Shown one piece after another: positions 35,880 through 48,329 of a DNA stretch of 64,000 nucleotides (its first letter is position 1; each line of letters opens with the position of its first letter). The stretch is from Sphagnum magellanicum (taxonomy: Eukaryota > Streptophyta > Sphagnopsida > Sphagnales > Sphagnaceae): contig CM038909.1 of NCBI GenBank assembly GCA_021904315.1, positions 23,953,032-24,017,031 on the forward strand, read 5' to 3'. The position numbers were made by a program, and so were the translations under genes. The notes beneath the pieces were generated by a model. The model was not told the origin of the DNA and made no database searches. It worked only from the letters and a program-made list of their open reading frames with translations.

Positions 35880-36530
35880 TCACCTACGCTAGAAGCTAGG
35901 TCATATCGGTTAATGTATGCATTTGGGAACTACATCCGTGTGGTGAGTGCAGAAGAACATTAACCGCAAGTGATAGTGGCGTAGTTGCCACATGGAAATA
36001 GGTGTGTGTTTCAAGACCCAATGATCTCAAGGCTCGTTGTTGCAAATTTGGAGTATGTGGGGTGGGTCGAAGAGATCCTGGAGCTAAATTATTGGGTTTT
36101 AAATATTGTGGTGTTATTGTGTAACTAGGTGAAGGCCAATTATAGCGGAAGTAATGCCATTGTAAAACAAGATGAGTATGGTTTCACCTTTAATTATAGC
36201 GGAAGTAATGGAACTATAAAACGAGATGAGTATGGCTTCACCTTGTGAACTTTGGGTCATTAATTCCAATCTTAGACCAATCTTTTGCCTTTCCACTACA
36301 TGTAGAGCAAGTTTTTTTTCCTAGATGTCATTATAGGGAGAAGGGTTGGAAAATGGTTCTTCGAAAAGATCCTCATGGGAGACAAATAACAGAAAGCATT
36401 CAGCTCGAACCTACTAAATTTGATGTGTTTAGGGTCGGTAATGTTGATAATTATTCAGGGCTACAAGTTATGGTGTCTATACAAGAAACAAATCAGCTAC
36501 CTGCTATTGCTGGAGGGTTTTATTGTTAAT
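35880..36530 (+). pseudogene. CACTA transposase C-terminal (DUF4216) relic
   Basis: DUF4216 follows the tnp2 transposase core in plant CACTA (En/Spm) elements. Translation across several frames gives EILELNYWVLNIVVLLCN, then KQDEYGFTF and KRDEYGFTL, then QSFAFPLHVEQVFFP, EKGWKMVLRKDP and VGNVDNYSGLQ, in the family's order. Stops and frame changes break it. The core transposase expected to the left was not found, so only the 3' part of this element is present. The reading direction matches the terminus at 37,768. Confidence 0.75.
36138..36245 (+). repeat. In-frame 54-bp duplication in the DUF4216 relic
   Basis: Two adjacent units of 54 bp (36,138-36,191 and 36,192-36,245) both begin AATTATAGCGGAAGTAATG. 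Each encodes an 18-residue repeat (NYSGSN..., ending DEYGFTF or DEYGFTL). The exact multiple of three means the duplication kept frame when it arose. Confidence 0.85.
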
Positions 36531-37019
36531 GCTATAGATTTGAATGTTGTTGCCAGTGAAGGGGACCAAGACATTGGATTTGATAGTCTAGAAGATTATG
36601 CATCAAACAATTCCAATGATGCATGATGATTCATTCCCAGATGTTTGAAACGTGTATATGAGCATGTTGCATATGATTAGTTTTTGTTCCATTTCATGTA
36701 AATTTCTTTTCAAACCTTTCAACTTGTGCAGTTAATTGAAACCTTACATAACATTTATGCAAAACTTACTTTGATTTTCAAGGTAGACATAGATCTCATT
36801 TTTATTTAGAATTAATTGTCAATTGCAAGTCTTTGAAAAAACTAGAATATATATATAAGAGGAAATTATTTTGGTTAAATTCCAAGAGCATGGTTTTTGT
36901 AGGTTGAAATGTTTTACTGTAGTGGAAAATTAAAATATATCTATGATCCATTAAGGCATTGGAAAATCATGAGAAAAAACTTGAATTTCCCATACCTAGA
37001 CAAATTAATAAAATATATA

Positions 37020-37768
37020 TCTACTTACCATGTCGGAATTTAAAATGATTGCTTTCAGTCACATTCTTGAATGTGTGGCAACAATTATTAAACATGTGTA
37101 CTTTATGTGACATATATCAGTCACAAATTGCCACTATTCTTATTACACGTGTATTTCAATGGACTAATTTTAATCATGTTAACTACTAATATGACTTTAG
37201 TATATAGCTCGATTGACTACTTTTAATCATATTATCGATCTTTTGTCTAGACATCAAATTATTGTGACTAATTTAGGTCACATGTTACTATTAGTCATAT
37301 TACATGTGGTAGCAAGTACAAGACATGTACCTCATGTGACATATACTAGTCATGTTAACATCACCCTTACTACATGTGTATTTCCCATTACTCATTTTAG
37401 CCATGTTAATAATACACGCATAATTCCATTGACCAATTTTAGTCATATTATATCTATTGTCTACACATGTACTTACCATGATTAATTTAACTCATGTTAC
37501 TATTAGTCACATTACATGTGGCAACATGTGACTAACATCAATCATGGTGTTATTAGTATGAATACATGTAGGCACCAAGATGTTCCACGTTGTTTAGTCA
37601 TAGTGTCTATTATGACTAAAGCTCATATCACACTAGGTCGTAATAAAGTATGCTAGATTTGTGATTAGTCATGACGGACATTGTTAGTCATGTGCCATTT
37701 TCAAATCTAATTACATAGTCATGTTAGTCAAATTTAACTAGTGAAAAGGACATAATTTTGTTGTAGTG
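37020..37768 (+). mobile_element. CACTA element 3' end: subterminal repeats and terminus
   Basis: Many copies of AGTCACATTACATGTGG, TAGTCATGTTA and ACATGTG words in both orientations fill 37,020-37,740, as in CACTA subterminal arrays. The plus strand ends CATAATTTTGTTGTAGTG at 37,768, the inverse of CACTACAACAAAATTATG. The element therefore lies to the left, and the next triplet is ATA. Its 5' terminus was not found in this window. The last 150 bp recur in mirror image from 63,849. Confidence 0.8.
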
Positions 37769-37923
37769 ATATGACCTTTTGTTTTCTTGCTATTTTACAT
37801 TTGCATTACTCATGTTAAAGATGCAAAATTATTTAACTAAACAATCAAATGTTTAGTAAAGGCAAAAATTAATGACTAATTTAACATTAATGGGGCTTTT
37901 TGCAAATATTTCTAGTTTAGAAG

Positions 37924-40900
37924 ATGGATTTGCACTCAAAGATAGGATCAAGTCGTGGAAAGAAACAAAAGACTTGAAAAGAACCATTGGAACTATGTTA
38001 TTGTGCCAATTGTAAAGGTTTGCATCGACAGAAGAAAACCATCCTTGATATGCACATGATGTTGCATGGGAGGATGGTAGCTAAGGTACATTCTACTCAA
38101 TCGATACTCCATTGTGGAAATGTTCAATTAAGCATATATAGTATATGCATTTCGAATTTGTAAATGGAAGTCTTAAAACCCAGTATTGGATATGATGTAA
38201 TCACAAAGAACTATAGATACACCAAAAGACACACAAGAAACAAGCTCATTCAACAACTTTAATGGTGCACTAGCTAACTTCAATGGTGTACCAACTAACA
38301 CCCCTATGAGTGAGGAGGATGCCCAAGAAGAGCATGTGGGCAATGAAAGGCTAAAATAACAAGAACATTTAGGGGATTTATATGATCGTGTCTTTGGATC
38401 ACCAAAAGATGTTGGTGATAACAATCTTGAACATGATTTTATAAGTGAGCTTGCTAAAGCAAAACTTTATGAAGGAAGTGGTGTTGGCAGATTGGCAACT
38501 ATTTTTTTACTTATAAACTTGAAAGTGATCCATGGGTGGAACGACACCGGTTTCACTGCTTTGCTTGGATAAATCTTTGCTACACTCTAGTACTTTGGAA
38601 ATTGGAAATATATTTGTAAATGTGAATACAATGAACATGTCTTGAAAACCATACATTTGATTTTTTTTGCAAACTTCTAAAAGATAAGTTGTTACCCCCA
38701 AGCAACCTATTACCCAAACCCCATCAAGATGCCAAGAAACTCATCTTTGAAGTTGCTTTAGAGTCACAATTGATTCATGCAGGTGTGAATGATTGTGTTT
38801 TTTATCGTGGGGAGTATGAGTTGTTGAACATTTGTTTTATTTATGGAAAAACAGGATATTGACAAGATCTTATTAGAATTTCTATTCCCCAAAAGGTATT
38901 ATAAATTCAAATTCTCACTTTTATACTTAGGTTTCTAAACCCTAAAATCAAAATAACAGGTATTGTGAATTCCATATTCTCATTTTGAGGCTTTGTTTTG
39001 AAAACCCTAAAATTAGCATCTTCTCTACTTATGTAAGTTGGTCAAAGTTTTCATCAATTTGTTTGTCTCCTAAACCCTAGGACTAGAATATCATATTTTA
39101 TGAATTTTTTCATATGCATTTTTGTTTTAAGTCTTACAATACTTGCCACTTGCTCCACAAATTGGGAAACTTTTCCAAATTTCAAGCTCAGCTGTTTGGA
39201 TGGATTGGCATAAGAAGAACCGGAATTTGGATGGGGTGATGAGGGCTCCATGTGATTCGGAAGATTAGCAGAAGGTAGAAGAAAAGTGGCATGATTTTCA
39301 AAATGAACCTCGTCATTTGAGGCTAGGGCTTGTTGTAGAGGGTGTGAATCCTTTTTCCAATCAAAACACAAATTACTCATTATGGCCTATGTGCATTGTT
39401 AACCATAACAACCCACCATGGATGACTACCAAAAAAACATTCATTTCTCTTGCTTTGATTGTACTTGGGAAATCATAAGTGAAAAACATGGATCTGTACT
39501 TGCAACCTTTAGTTGAAGAACTCAAGATGCTATAGGAAGAAGGTATGAAAGTTGTGGATGCACCAAAGTCACCACTTGAGGAGTTTCAAGTTTGAACCAT
39601 GTTGTTATGGACAATCATGATTACCTAGGCCTTGGAGTTTGTTCAAGTACGTGCAAATTTAAGCTTTGGATTTGGGCTCTGGAATTTTCAGACTTGTAGA
39701 TTTACGTTTTGGACTTAAAATGTTGCTTATATTATAAAAGGTTGGTAATGCAAGATTTCAAACTAAAGGTTACCACGCATGTTTCCTTTGTGTCAATGAT
39801 TTGGGGGTTCGATATTCTCCTAATTTGAGGAAGGTGGTCTACACCACTTTTAGGAAATTGTTGCCTTTACATCACCCATTTCACACCACTTTGAACATCT
39901 TTTTCAATGGAGCTAATGAGAAGTCTCCATGTCCTATGCAATGCACAACCCAAGAATGGATGGACTTATGGAATACCACCTCAACAAATCACCTAGAAGG
40001 CATGAAAAGATTTTCATGCTTCTATGATTTAAAATATTGGGTACACAATACCATCCACCATTTGTTAGAACCCATGCACATTATGAAAAATCTTTGTCAT
40101 TCTTTGATTTCACATCTATTGGGGGAGAAGGAGAGTGCAAAAGCATGGACAGATCTCGAAGCATGCAACTTGAAAAAGGAATTTTGGAAACATGAAGATG
40201 GAAGCTACAAAGTTGGGTCATGGGTACTTAGTAAGAGTGAGCGGAAGACCTTCTTTATTGTTCTCAAGTTCGTCAAAGCACCCGCAGGTTATGGTTTAGA
40301 TCTCAAGAATGCAATCAACAAGAAAGATCATTTTACAAGTTTGAAGACACATGACTTTTTCAATATGTTGTTATACACGCTCTCGGTTGTAATAAAAGGT
40401 TTCATTATTACTGGTGTCTGTGAAACCATTGCCTGTCTTTCCATATTGTATGATGGGTGTGTGCTAAGGAAATTGATAAGTAGGAACTTTTGGTAATGGA
40501 AAGGGATAGTTCAATTGTTCTTACTTTGTTGGAAATGCACATGCCTACTTCATTCTTTGATTCCCAAGTTCACTTGTTCATTCATTTGGTGTAAGAAGTA
40601 GGGCTTGCAGACCCATTGGAAAGTAGGTATATGTTTTCCATTGAGAGGTTCTTAAAAACCCTAAAAGGTTTTGTCAAACAACGTGTTCATCTTGAATGGA
40701 ACACAATGGAAATATATTTGGTACAAGAAGCAATGAGTAAGTGCCATGATTTAATTGGAGACCTCAAGGAGTATGCCCTTCGAGTTTGGAAAGAAACATC
40801 AGATGCTCAAAAAATGGGTATGATCACCTTGACTTAAATTCATTTTTTCAACACATTGGAGGTGAGAACATGTTGCAAGTATGGACTAAACTAATAAGTG

Positions 40901-42041
40901 ATTGACAATGTTGGTTTTTGATAGGTGAAATATTGCTAACAACGGGAAAACCCAAAAAATTCCAAGGATATGATGATGTGGGTTATAAACAAATCAACAA
41001 ATTTGTTGCACAAAATATGGTAATAATGGGTCCCTGGTTGCAAGCTTATGAAGGCAAGAAAGAAGAGACTGAAAATGCCCTTTGAAAACAACACGAAGGT
41101 CTTACAAGGTCCATGCCTTGCAAAAACACTAGACTTTGGTGATTAGGTAAGAGATGTAATTTCAAAAGCAAAAGAGGATGGGTGTTTCATGAATGAAGAT
41201 GTTTCAAACATTGCAAGTATTAAATTTGCTGCTCATCCATTTTTTGCCTTAATCCTTTGAAATGTGTCCTTACTACTATTATACATCCAACATTCTAAAA
41301 CTTTGTTGTTTATTTCCTAGGTTACTTTCTAGCAGTGGGCTACAACTTTAACTATTAGTTAGACTCCACCATGTGGGCGCATGGGTACCACTATCGAATC
41401 CATAACCTCGATGAGTGAAGGCATAGTTGTAATTTAGGAATTGTTTGCGGGTTCCAAGAAGGTGGCAATGATGTGGACTACATTGGATTATTGGAAGAAA
41501 TTCTAAAAATGGACTACCGGAACTTGAAAGATCAAAGCTCAAAATTGGTTGTCTTCAAAGTCCAATGGTTTCAAAGCATTGTGGAATATGATGAATGCAT
41601 GTTTTATGCCATTAATAATACTCAAGTCTACTAGTCAGATAGGCTAAAAGACCAGCCATTTATATTTCCAAAATTTGTGGAACAAGTATTTTTTTGTGCA
41701 GATTAGTTGAAACTTGGTCAATTGATTGTCTTACAAAACAATCCTAGGTTATTTAGGGTTTTCGGGAAGCTACCATTGGCTTGGGATGATGGAAGCCATG
41801 TAGTTGGTTCATCTTGCACGAGGATATTCTAGAAACGCACCCCATTAGAAAGGAGATATCTCAAATTCTTGTGGATGATGATGATGCAAAAGATGGAGGG
41901 AGTGATGAAGGGGAGGTTGAGGAACTCAACATAGTTTTGGGAGACTTTAGCATTCAAAACAATATTGATTTTACTCTTGATGAACAAGAAGATTCAGACT
42001 ATGAATTTCAAAGAATGAGGTCTATTGGAGAGTTTGATTAA
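37924..42041 (+). pseudogene. CACTA (En/Spm) tnp2 transposase, decayed, left arm
   Basis: The order matches a full plant tnp2 protein. There is an N-terminal Cys motif (ELCYCANCKGLH, 37,924-38,090); an acidic linker; DAKKLIFEVAL and NDCVFYRGEYELL (38,640-38,863); the core (LRLGLVVEGVNPFSNQNTNY and MDLYLQPLVEELKML, 39,135-39,595); a cysteine stretch and KLLPLHHPFH (39,742-40,495); DUF4218 (FSIERFLKTLKGFVKQRVHL, to 40,837); and a DUF4216-like piece (PKFVEQVFF, about 41,660). At least four stops or frame changes disrupt it, including a stop after SED in the core and TAG in LKML. The element's own termini are not identified. It lies just right of the terminus at 37,768, so two CACTA copies adjoin or are nested. 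Confidence 0.88.
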
Positions 42042-42319
42042 TGCTACAATCAACCATCAAGTGGTAAGCAAGCCAGATCCAACAAGTTGTGCTCCTCTCA
42101 AACCCTTGTTGTTAATAGGATTTTGTATTCTAGGGCATTTGTTGAAGTTAAACAAGTCCTGAAAAATTTGTGAATAGACATCAAGGTATGATTTTAAATA
42201 GTTTGCTTAGAGGCACTATTGTCATCATTTGCCTCTTACATCTCATTCTCTATTCTCTTATTCTATTGGGGATGTATAACCAGATGGTTAAGGGTAGCAA
42301 TTTTGTTGTTGTTGTGAGC

Positions 42320-42690
42320 ATTACTATAGGTTTGTTTGCATGATGATACAACACCCAGAAATTGTAGAAAAGATTGAACAAAAGTTGATCTCCACCTTTG
42401 AAAAATCTGAGAAAGAGGATTAATCTAAATTTGCTACAGCCATGATCGGGAATAACAAAAAGTCTAGCCTTGATGATGATGACTCTAAAGCATCTAATGA
42501 AGCAAGCTTCAATTTGCAAGTTGTAGAATACTCCCAACACTTGACTTATGACTCTTTGTTTAATCTGCAATACGTGTATGCTACCATTTTAGAAACTCTA
42601 CAATTCTATCCTATAGTTCCCATGGTAAAAACTCACACCAAGCATGTTCTTCTAATATTTCTTTACACTCCATCCTATCGATCATGTTAG
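42320..42690 (+). pseudogene. Cytochrome P450 fragment (I-helix to K-helix), left arm
   Basis: The frame VCMMIQHPEIVEKIEQKLIS matches the end of the P450 I-helix and J-helix. After a stop and an acidic stretch, YDSLFNLQYVYATILETLQF then YPIVPMV matches the K-helix region of the CYP86/CYP94/CYP704 group (usual form YLHA..TETLRLYPAVP). The invariant ExxR has become ExxQ, so the copy is non-functional. The haem-binding Cys loop is absent. It is a short relic of a plant P450 gene lying directly after the CACTA coding remnant. Confidence 0.65.
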
Positions 42691-43046
42691 ATTTGGAGTT
42701 TGCAAAACCCAGTTTCCCTCTTTTGATTATTTGGTGATATAAGCACGTGCATAAACCATGTCGATCGTTCTTGGCTTCTTTACAACATTTAGATGACTTT
42801 TAGGTGGTGATATGAATTGCAAGGTCAAACGTCTTGAGTGTCATCAGCCTGGGCTAAAGATTGGTGACAAGCACCACAATCCTATGTACTCCCGTTGATC
42901 TACAGTAGGTGTGACCTTTGGTCGATACATCTGATAACTCTTGAAGTTTGATGATGTGAATTCCTAACATAGAAAGTAGTTACAAGTGTTGAGTGTTGAA
43001 AAGGCTTTTGAGGTGTTTGAAATTAGCAAAATAACAATAAATAATG

Positions 43047-46000
43047 TGTCAACAAGTGCCATTTTCACGCTTTTCATTCAACCATGATGATGTATTTGTA
43101 CTAGACATAACATCCAAGATTTTCCAGTTCAATGGTGCTAATTCCAGCATTCAAGAAAGGGGAAAGGCCTTGGAAGTCCTGTAGCACATCAAAGACATAG
43201 ATCATGAAGGCAAATGTGAAGTTATCATAGTTGGCACGTAAATAGACCAGTGTTCTGAAGTAATTTTTATGAGTGCCGGTGTTTCTTTTGAATCATTTGA
43301 TGGTCTAATATTTTTGTGGTATTGCATTTTCCCAAAATTTGGCTATTTGCCTTGTTGTTTTCCTATGTTCTCCAGAAGTTGGACAATTCATTGCTTTGAC
43401 AAACCTTCTCTTGCTTTGTCAAATCAAGTTACAAGAGTGTTTATTTTCTCTACCATAAATTGCATATGATGGAACTTTGGAGTTTAAAGCTAACACAGGA
43501 CAATTTTGGGGTATATTTGGGGGCTTTGCTCCATTGGTGAAAAAACTTTCAATTATCAATGATTCTCTTTTTGCAAGGATTCAAAGAAAAAATTTCTGGT
43601 AGGTATTCTCATCATTATGCATGTTTTATAACTTTGATCCAATGAATGTGACTCTTACTAAGGACAATTTATAGTGCTTCCTGACCTAACATGAACCTAG
43701 CTATTCAAAAGAGCCAAAAATAGATATTTGGGTGATGAAAATGGCAATCATACCATAGGCTCTAAATAGGATCAATTTCAGCATACATCAAACTTCACAA
43801 AAGCTTTCCGAGCCAACAAAATGTAAGGTCATTGCGGAAAAAGAAACCCTAGACTAAAGATTATACAAACCGTGAATTCGTTCTTTCTTCATGTGGTCTT
43901 CTTCTTCCTCTTCTCCTTTAGTAGCATTGGTAGCTAGAGATTTGATCTAGTTACAATTTTGATTTTGATTCTAAGGTTTGAGAAATCAACACTGTGATTC
44001 TTATATGTGCTTTTAACAAGCTTTTTCCCTATGATTTCTATCTCATAACCAGCTCTTTATAGTTTGTGAGAATGTGAAAATGTGGGTTTTTAGAGGCCAT
44101 GGAATAGGGTTTTGCTATGGCTTACTATCTGGTGAAGTTCTAAACAACTAGTCTTCGTGGTAGAACATTTAGCCCCAAACAAGTAGATCTTTGTTAAGGA
44201 AATTACAGTTTATTTTTTCGCAAATGAATTCTAGAGGTACAAATTTGTAGTATCAGGTTACATGGATCATACAACCGTGGAAAATCTATCTTGATATGCA
44301 CCTCAAACTATTTTAATTTTTAGTTGTGAAATTTCACTAACAATGCTGTTGTTATTGCTTTGTATATTGCAGTGGCAAAGAAGACGTCCATGTTTGATGA
44401 TCTTGTTGTAAAGATACAAGATCTTATTTTAATCATCAAGTAGGATATAATTGCATCAAATGCAACCATATCAAAGTTATAGTTTCTTTGTGATTTTCGA
44501 AATGAGGTTGTAAATCGAATAAAACATTGTACCAAACATTCAATTACTATCATGGATGACCTGAAGAGCCGGCTCATGAGCACAACAAAGGACTTCAAGG
44601 ATGTTCCAACATTGAGGACAAATGTGAGCTCTCCTCCAAAGAGGATAATGAAGGATGATAAAACTACAGTGAAGAAGTGTTCATGGATATTGTTCTTCAC
44701 AAAATATGTTAGGGAAAAGGTTCTAGAACTACTGAATTCTACTAAGAAGCTTTAGGTTTTCACTCCTTACATGTACATTATTCATCTAGCTAATAGGTTA
44801 TTTTATGGTCATATGAAGGGAACTATGAAGCAAACCATAATAAGTGTTAGTCAAGGTTTATCTTTCACATGTCATGTATGCTAGTACTTATGGCCATGTA
44901 ATGTGAGACAATTAGAAATGATCCAAATGCATATTGAAGTATCATGAATTGAGTGGTGGTTTGATCTTAGTATGAGTTGAAACTCTTGGGTTAGCAGAGA
45001 TGGATGCAAATGTAAATAAGTGGAATCTAAATGGTTAACAATACTTCTAAGAGTTGGAGGTGTGGGATATAATTGAAGATGTTGAAGAGAGTTTTGAAAA
45101 GATGAGATTATAACACAGGGAAAGTTACATTTTGATTTTATGCAATCTCAGGTGTGGACGGTGGACGGAATTGCAAAATCAGATGTGCCTTTGGTAGATG
45201 TTGGAAAGTTTTATGATAACAATTTGTTACATTGTATTCTATACATATCAAGGTGACAAATCTGACCGCAAGGAAGAATACTTGTTGTGTTATTAGCTTG
45301 GTCGACATGCTTTTGTGGTATAGCAATTTGGAATATCCTTAAAACATGTAGATGTGCATCTTATAGTTTCTAAAATGTAAACAATGATAGGAGCAAGGTG
45401 TGCTTATGACATTTTCATTGTGCCTATGTATCAAGTGAAGTGTTTTAAGTAGGTTAATAGTGGGACTTGGTTCCTTCTTAAAATGTTTGTTGATTTGGTT
45501 TTATATATTTGGTTGCTATGATTGTTGTAATTGGCAGGAAGACAAGGCAGCAATTGCAATTCTGACCAATGAAATCTCTTTTTCATTAAAAGATCGTCCA
45601 ATGCAAGTTTTTTTTTCCCTTCAACTCCTTATGCTTCAATTTTCTTCCCCTCCTTTTTTTAATTCATTTCTAAGTCCAAAAATCTCCCAACTAAACTTAG
45701 TTTTGGTTTCAACATGCAAGTTAACACCTTTGGGAAATGGTAGGCTCAGATTTTCAAGGAAAGGAGCCACCCCGGTTTCTAGCACTGTTTGAATGCATGT
45801 GCATTTTTAAGGTTTGAAACCTATCCTAGTAGTTTTTGTGATATAAAATGTAGTTGCATAAGTGAGCTCCTTCAAAACTTCATGCAATAGTGTGGTGGTC
45901 TTTATACTTCCACTTTAATTGCATTTCCTTTATCTTCTTGTTTATTGATAAATGTTAGCCAACTATAGGCAAGCACAAGTCCAAGTCAAAAGGATAACAA

Positions 46001-47698
46001 AAAGAACCCAATTATACTAATACAAGTGCGAGGTGGCAATCGACACATCATTCAAGTTATGCAAGTTTAACCTGTAAGTTGAAAAGCTTGCATTGGAGCC
46101 TTTGAAGATTTATTTGTTGTAAGGTGAAAAATTTCCAATTTAACTACTCTTTATCATTTTGAGTCATGCAACATATTATGTACCAAAGTTTTACAACCAC
46201 TCTAACCATAGAAATTTCCTTCCATGTGGTAATACCATTTTAAAATGTTTGCACAATACGGTGTCCTTATATGGACGTCACAATGACAGTTTTTCATGTA
46301 TTCCCTAAATACAAGAAAATTGAAAAAATAAAAGTCATTGAAGTAATAAAAAAAGGGACTCACTTATCTAAAACTATCATAATCAACCTTCCAAAAATGA
46401 AAAAATCAAATGAAAATCATGGATAACCAATAAGTAATGGACTTTTGAATTTTGCCCACATTTTTTGTCACACCTACAAAACTCATGGATATGGACTTTT
46501 ATTTTACAATGTGTGAATCTTATGTGTTTGAAACTTTGGGATATTGAATGAATCATGTTTAAGAAACTAAAGATCCATTGAATGAATGGAATGTGATTTT
46601 AATTTATTATGTCATGGACTTTTTAAAATTCGAAAAACTATATTTTTTTAAAAAGCCCTTTTAAGCATTTAAAAATAATTATTTAAAAAAATAAATTTTG
46701 TGATACTTTGTATATGTTTTATAGCATCATGATTTGAAATTGGAAATAGAAAAAATTGTTACTTTTAATATCATCTAAATATTCATATTTTCAGTTAGTT
46801 TTCGACTACATTAAAAAAGGACTTTGAAAAGGGATTCTAATCCGCCGAAATTGTGACACCCTAATGTGCTTTCACCTTTCACTTCCTACAACAATCTGCA
46901 TCAACTAGCAACACTAAGAGAAGCATATTGAACTATAGTTGCATTCCTAAGAGGTAAGAGTTTATAATTGTTATACTTGGAACATATTGCTCTTGAATTG
47001 GCTTATAACACCTTTTGCTTTATTAACAAATTGATTCAATTTAAACATGTAGGTGGCAGAGGTGTTCAATTTCACACAAGATGATTTACTAAGTGAGGAT
47101 GTAATGATTTTGGACGGTCAAAAATGCCATACATGTATGGGTGGGTCAACATGCCAACATCAATGATAAAGTACATGCATGGGATATTATTCAAGTACTA
47201 TTCTTTCTTTCACATTTGAGGGAGGGAGTAAACTTGAAGGTTTGTTAGGAACTTGTTAATGATTCCCAAAAAATGTGGTATTAACTTCTCCACATGACAC
47301 AAGATACATGTCACTTTACTATATATTGTTTATTCTTTAATATAAGTTGCCAAAGAGCACTTTGAGAAACAAGAAATGTAAAGTAATAGTCCTAAATATT
47401 TCAGATGTTTAAAGTGACCTATTTGTCACATGCTGACAAATGATTACATGGACTAACTTTCTCCTATTCAAATTAATTTATGTTGTATGTCTTGCATTTG
47501 GAAAGAAAGGTGTTTACTTGTCTATATGAGTCATCTTTGAATTGTTGTTTAATTCTACATTGGAAACAATGGATGCGGAAATACCTTGAAAGGGTTGTTG
47601 GTTTTGAGGTAACACCACCAGATAATACAATCTTGAAAGCGGTGGAAGGAAATGAACCATCATTTTTTACCACATACTTCTCATGGCACCCTAACAAG
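43047..47698 (+). pseudogene. Villin (gelsolin-family actin-binding) gene relic, left arm
   Basis: Villins bind, sever and bundle actin filaments. Six blocks lie in villin order: 43,047-43,241 ([18 protein letters not shown], then [13 protein letters not shown]); 43,468-43,600 (ANTGQFWGIFGGFAPLVKK); 45,152-45,320 (VWTVDGIAKSDVPLVDVGKF, shifting frame to KSDRKEEYLLCY); 45,538-45,607 (EDKAAIAI to SLKDRPMQ); 47,053-47,195 (VAEVFNFTQDDLLSEDV, then a shift to HVWVGQHANINDK); and 47,575-47,698 (AVEGNEPSFFTTYFSW). Most blocks are bounded by AG or GT, so introns are retained and this is not a processed copy. In-frame stops (TAG after ALEVL, TAG after LLCY) and frameshifts show decay. Exons for the middle gelsolin repeats are missing between 43,600 and 45,152. 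The headpiece is absent. Confidence 0.85.
44373..44755 (+). pseudogene. SYP3/Sed5-type syntaxin fragment, left arm
   Basis: After the acceptor TATATTGCAG the frame reads AKKTSMFDDLVVKIQDLILI, a stop in place of the usual Gln, then DIIASNATISKL, and further on HSITIMDDLKSRLMSTTKDF then KDVPTLRTN. This matches the N-terminal helical region of plant syntaxin-5 homologues, Q-SNAREs of the Golgi. The SNARE helix and membrane anchor are absent. The piece sits in the gap between villin exons 2 and 3 in the same orientation. It was inserted there or joined when both were mobilised. Confidence 0.78.
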
Positions 47699-48329
47699 GT
47701 AGTTGTAAATCACTTACTAGTGTTCCAAAAACACCATTAGGGTAGATAAAACAACCAATAAAATAAAGTTCAATAAAAAATTCAAAGTTCGGATTTCAAA
47801 TATTAACACTTTATTTAGCTATGAATTGGATCCAAGTGAGAACATGCTTTTACTAATTAGGTAGCAAACCTTTCACAATCCAATACCTTTGAAGAGTGAG
47901 AGACAAGAACCATAGTCTTCACATAGCTATGGTATGGACATATGAAGATCCCTTTTAAGCACCAGTTTGACTTTTTTGGCTTCACATCAGTTCCCCCAAT
48001 GGTTATTTGTGGCAAAGTGGAAACAAAATATTTGGAAGGCATTCTAGATTCTTAAAGTATTGGCATTTGCTTCAAGAATCTCAACATCCATGAACTCATC
48101 ATTACTAGATTTATCACAAATCTAATAATTTTCCATGGGAGTTTCACAGAAAAAACTGACACAAACACATGATAAAATGCATTGTATGAACCATAATATG
48201 TATCTGGCTTCCATAAGGATCCAAATAGGATTATAGAATATCAACTCTACAGTTGGTGGGATAAGTTTTGTTGATTGCCATAATTGAAAGATGGAATAGA
48301 ATCGAGCCCAAATTTCTCCCAACCTAAGT
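47699..48329. other. Gene-free arm stretch
   Basis: No gene was recognised. A 61-codon minus frame (47,857-48,042) starting MPSKYFVSTLPQITIGGTDV is protein-like but unassigned. Confidence 0.35.

Noticed and set aside
44320-44700. A 126-codon minus frame and its mirror at 56,915-57,295
   Set aside because: It is antisense to the syntaxin fragment, whose plus-strand reading matches a known family.
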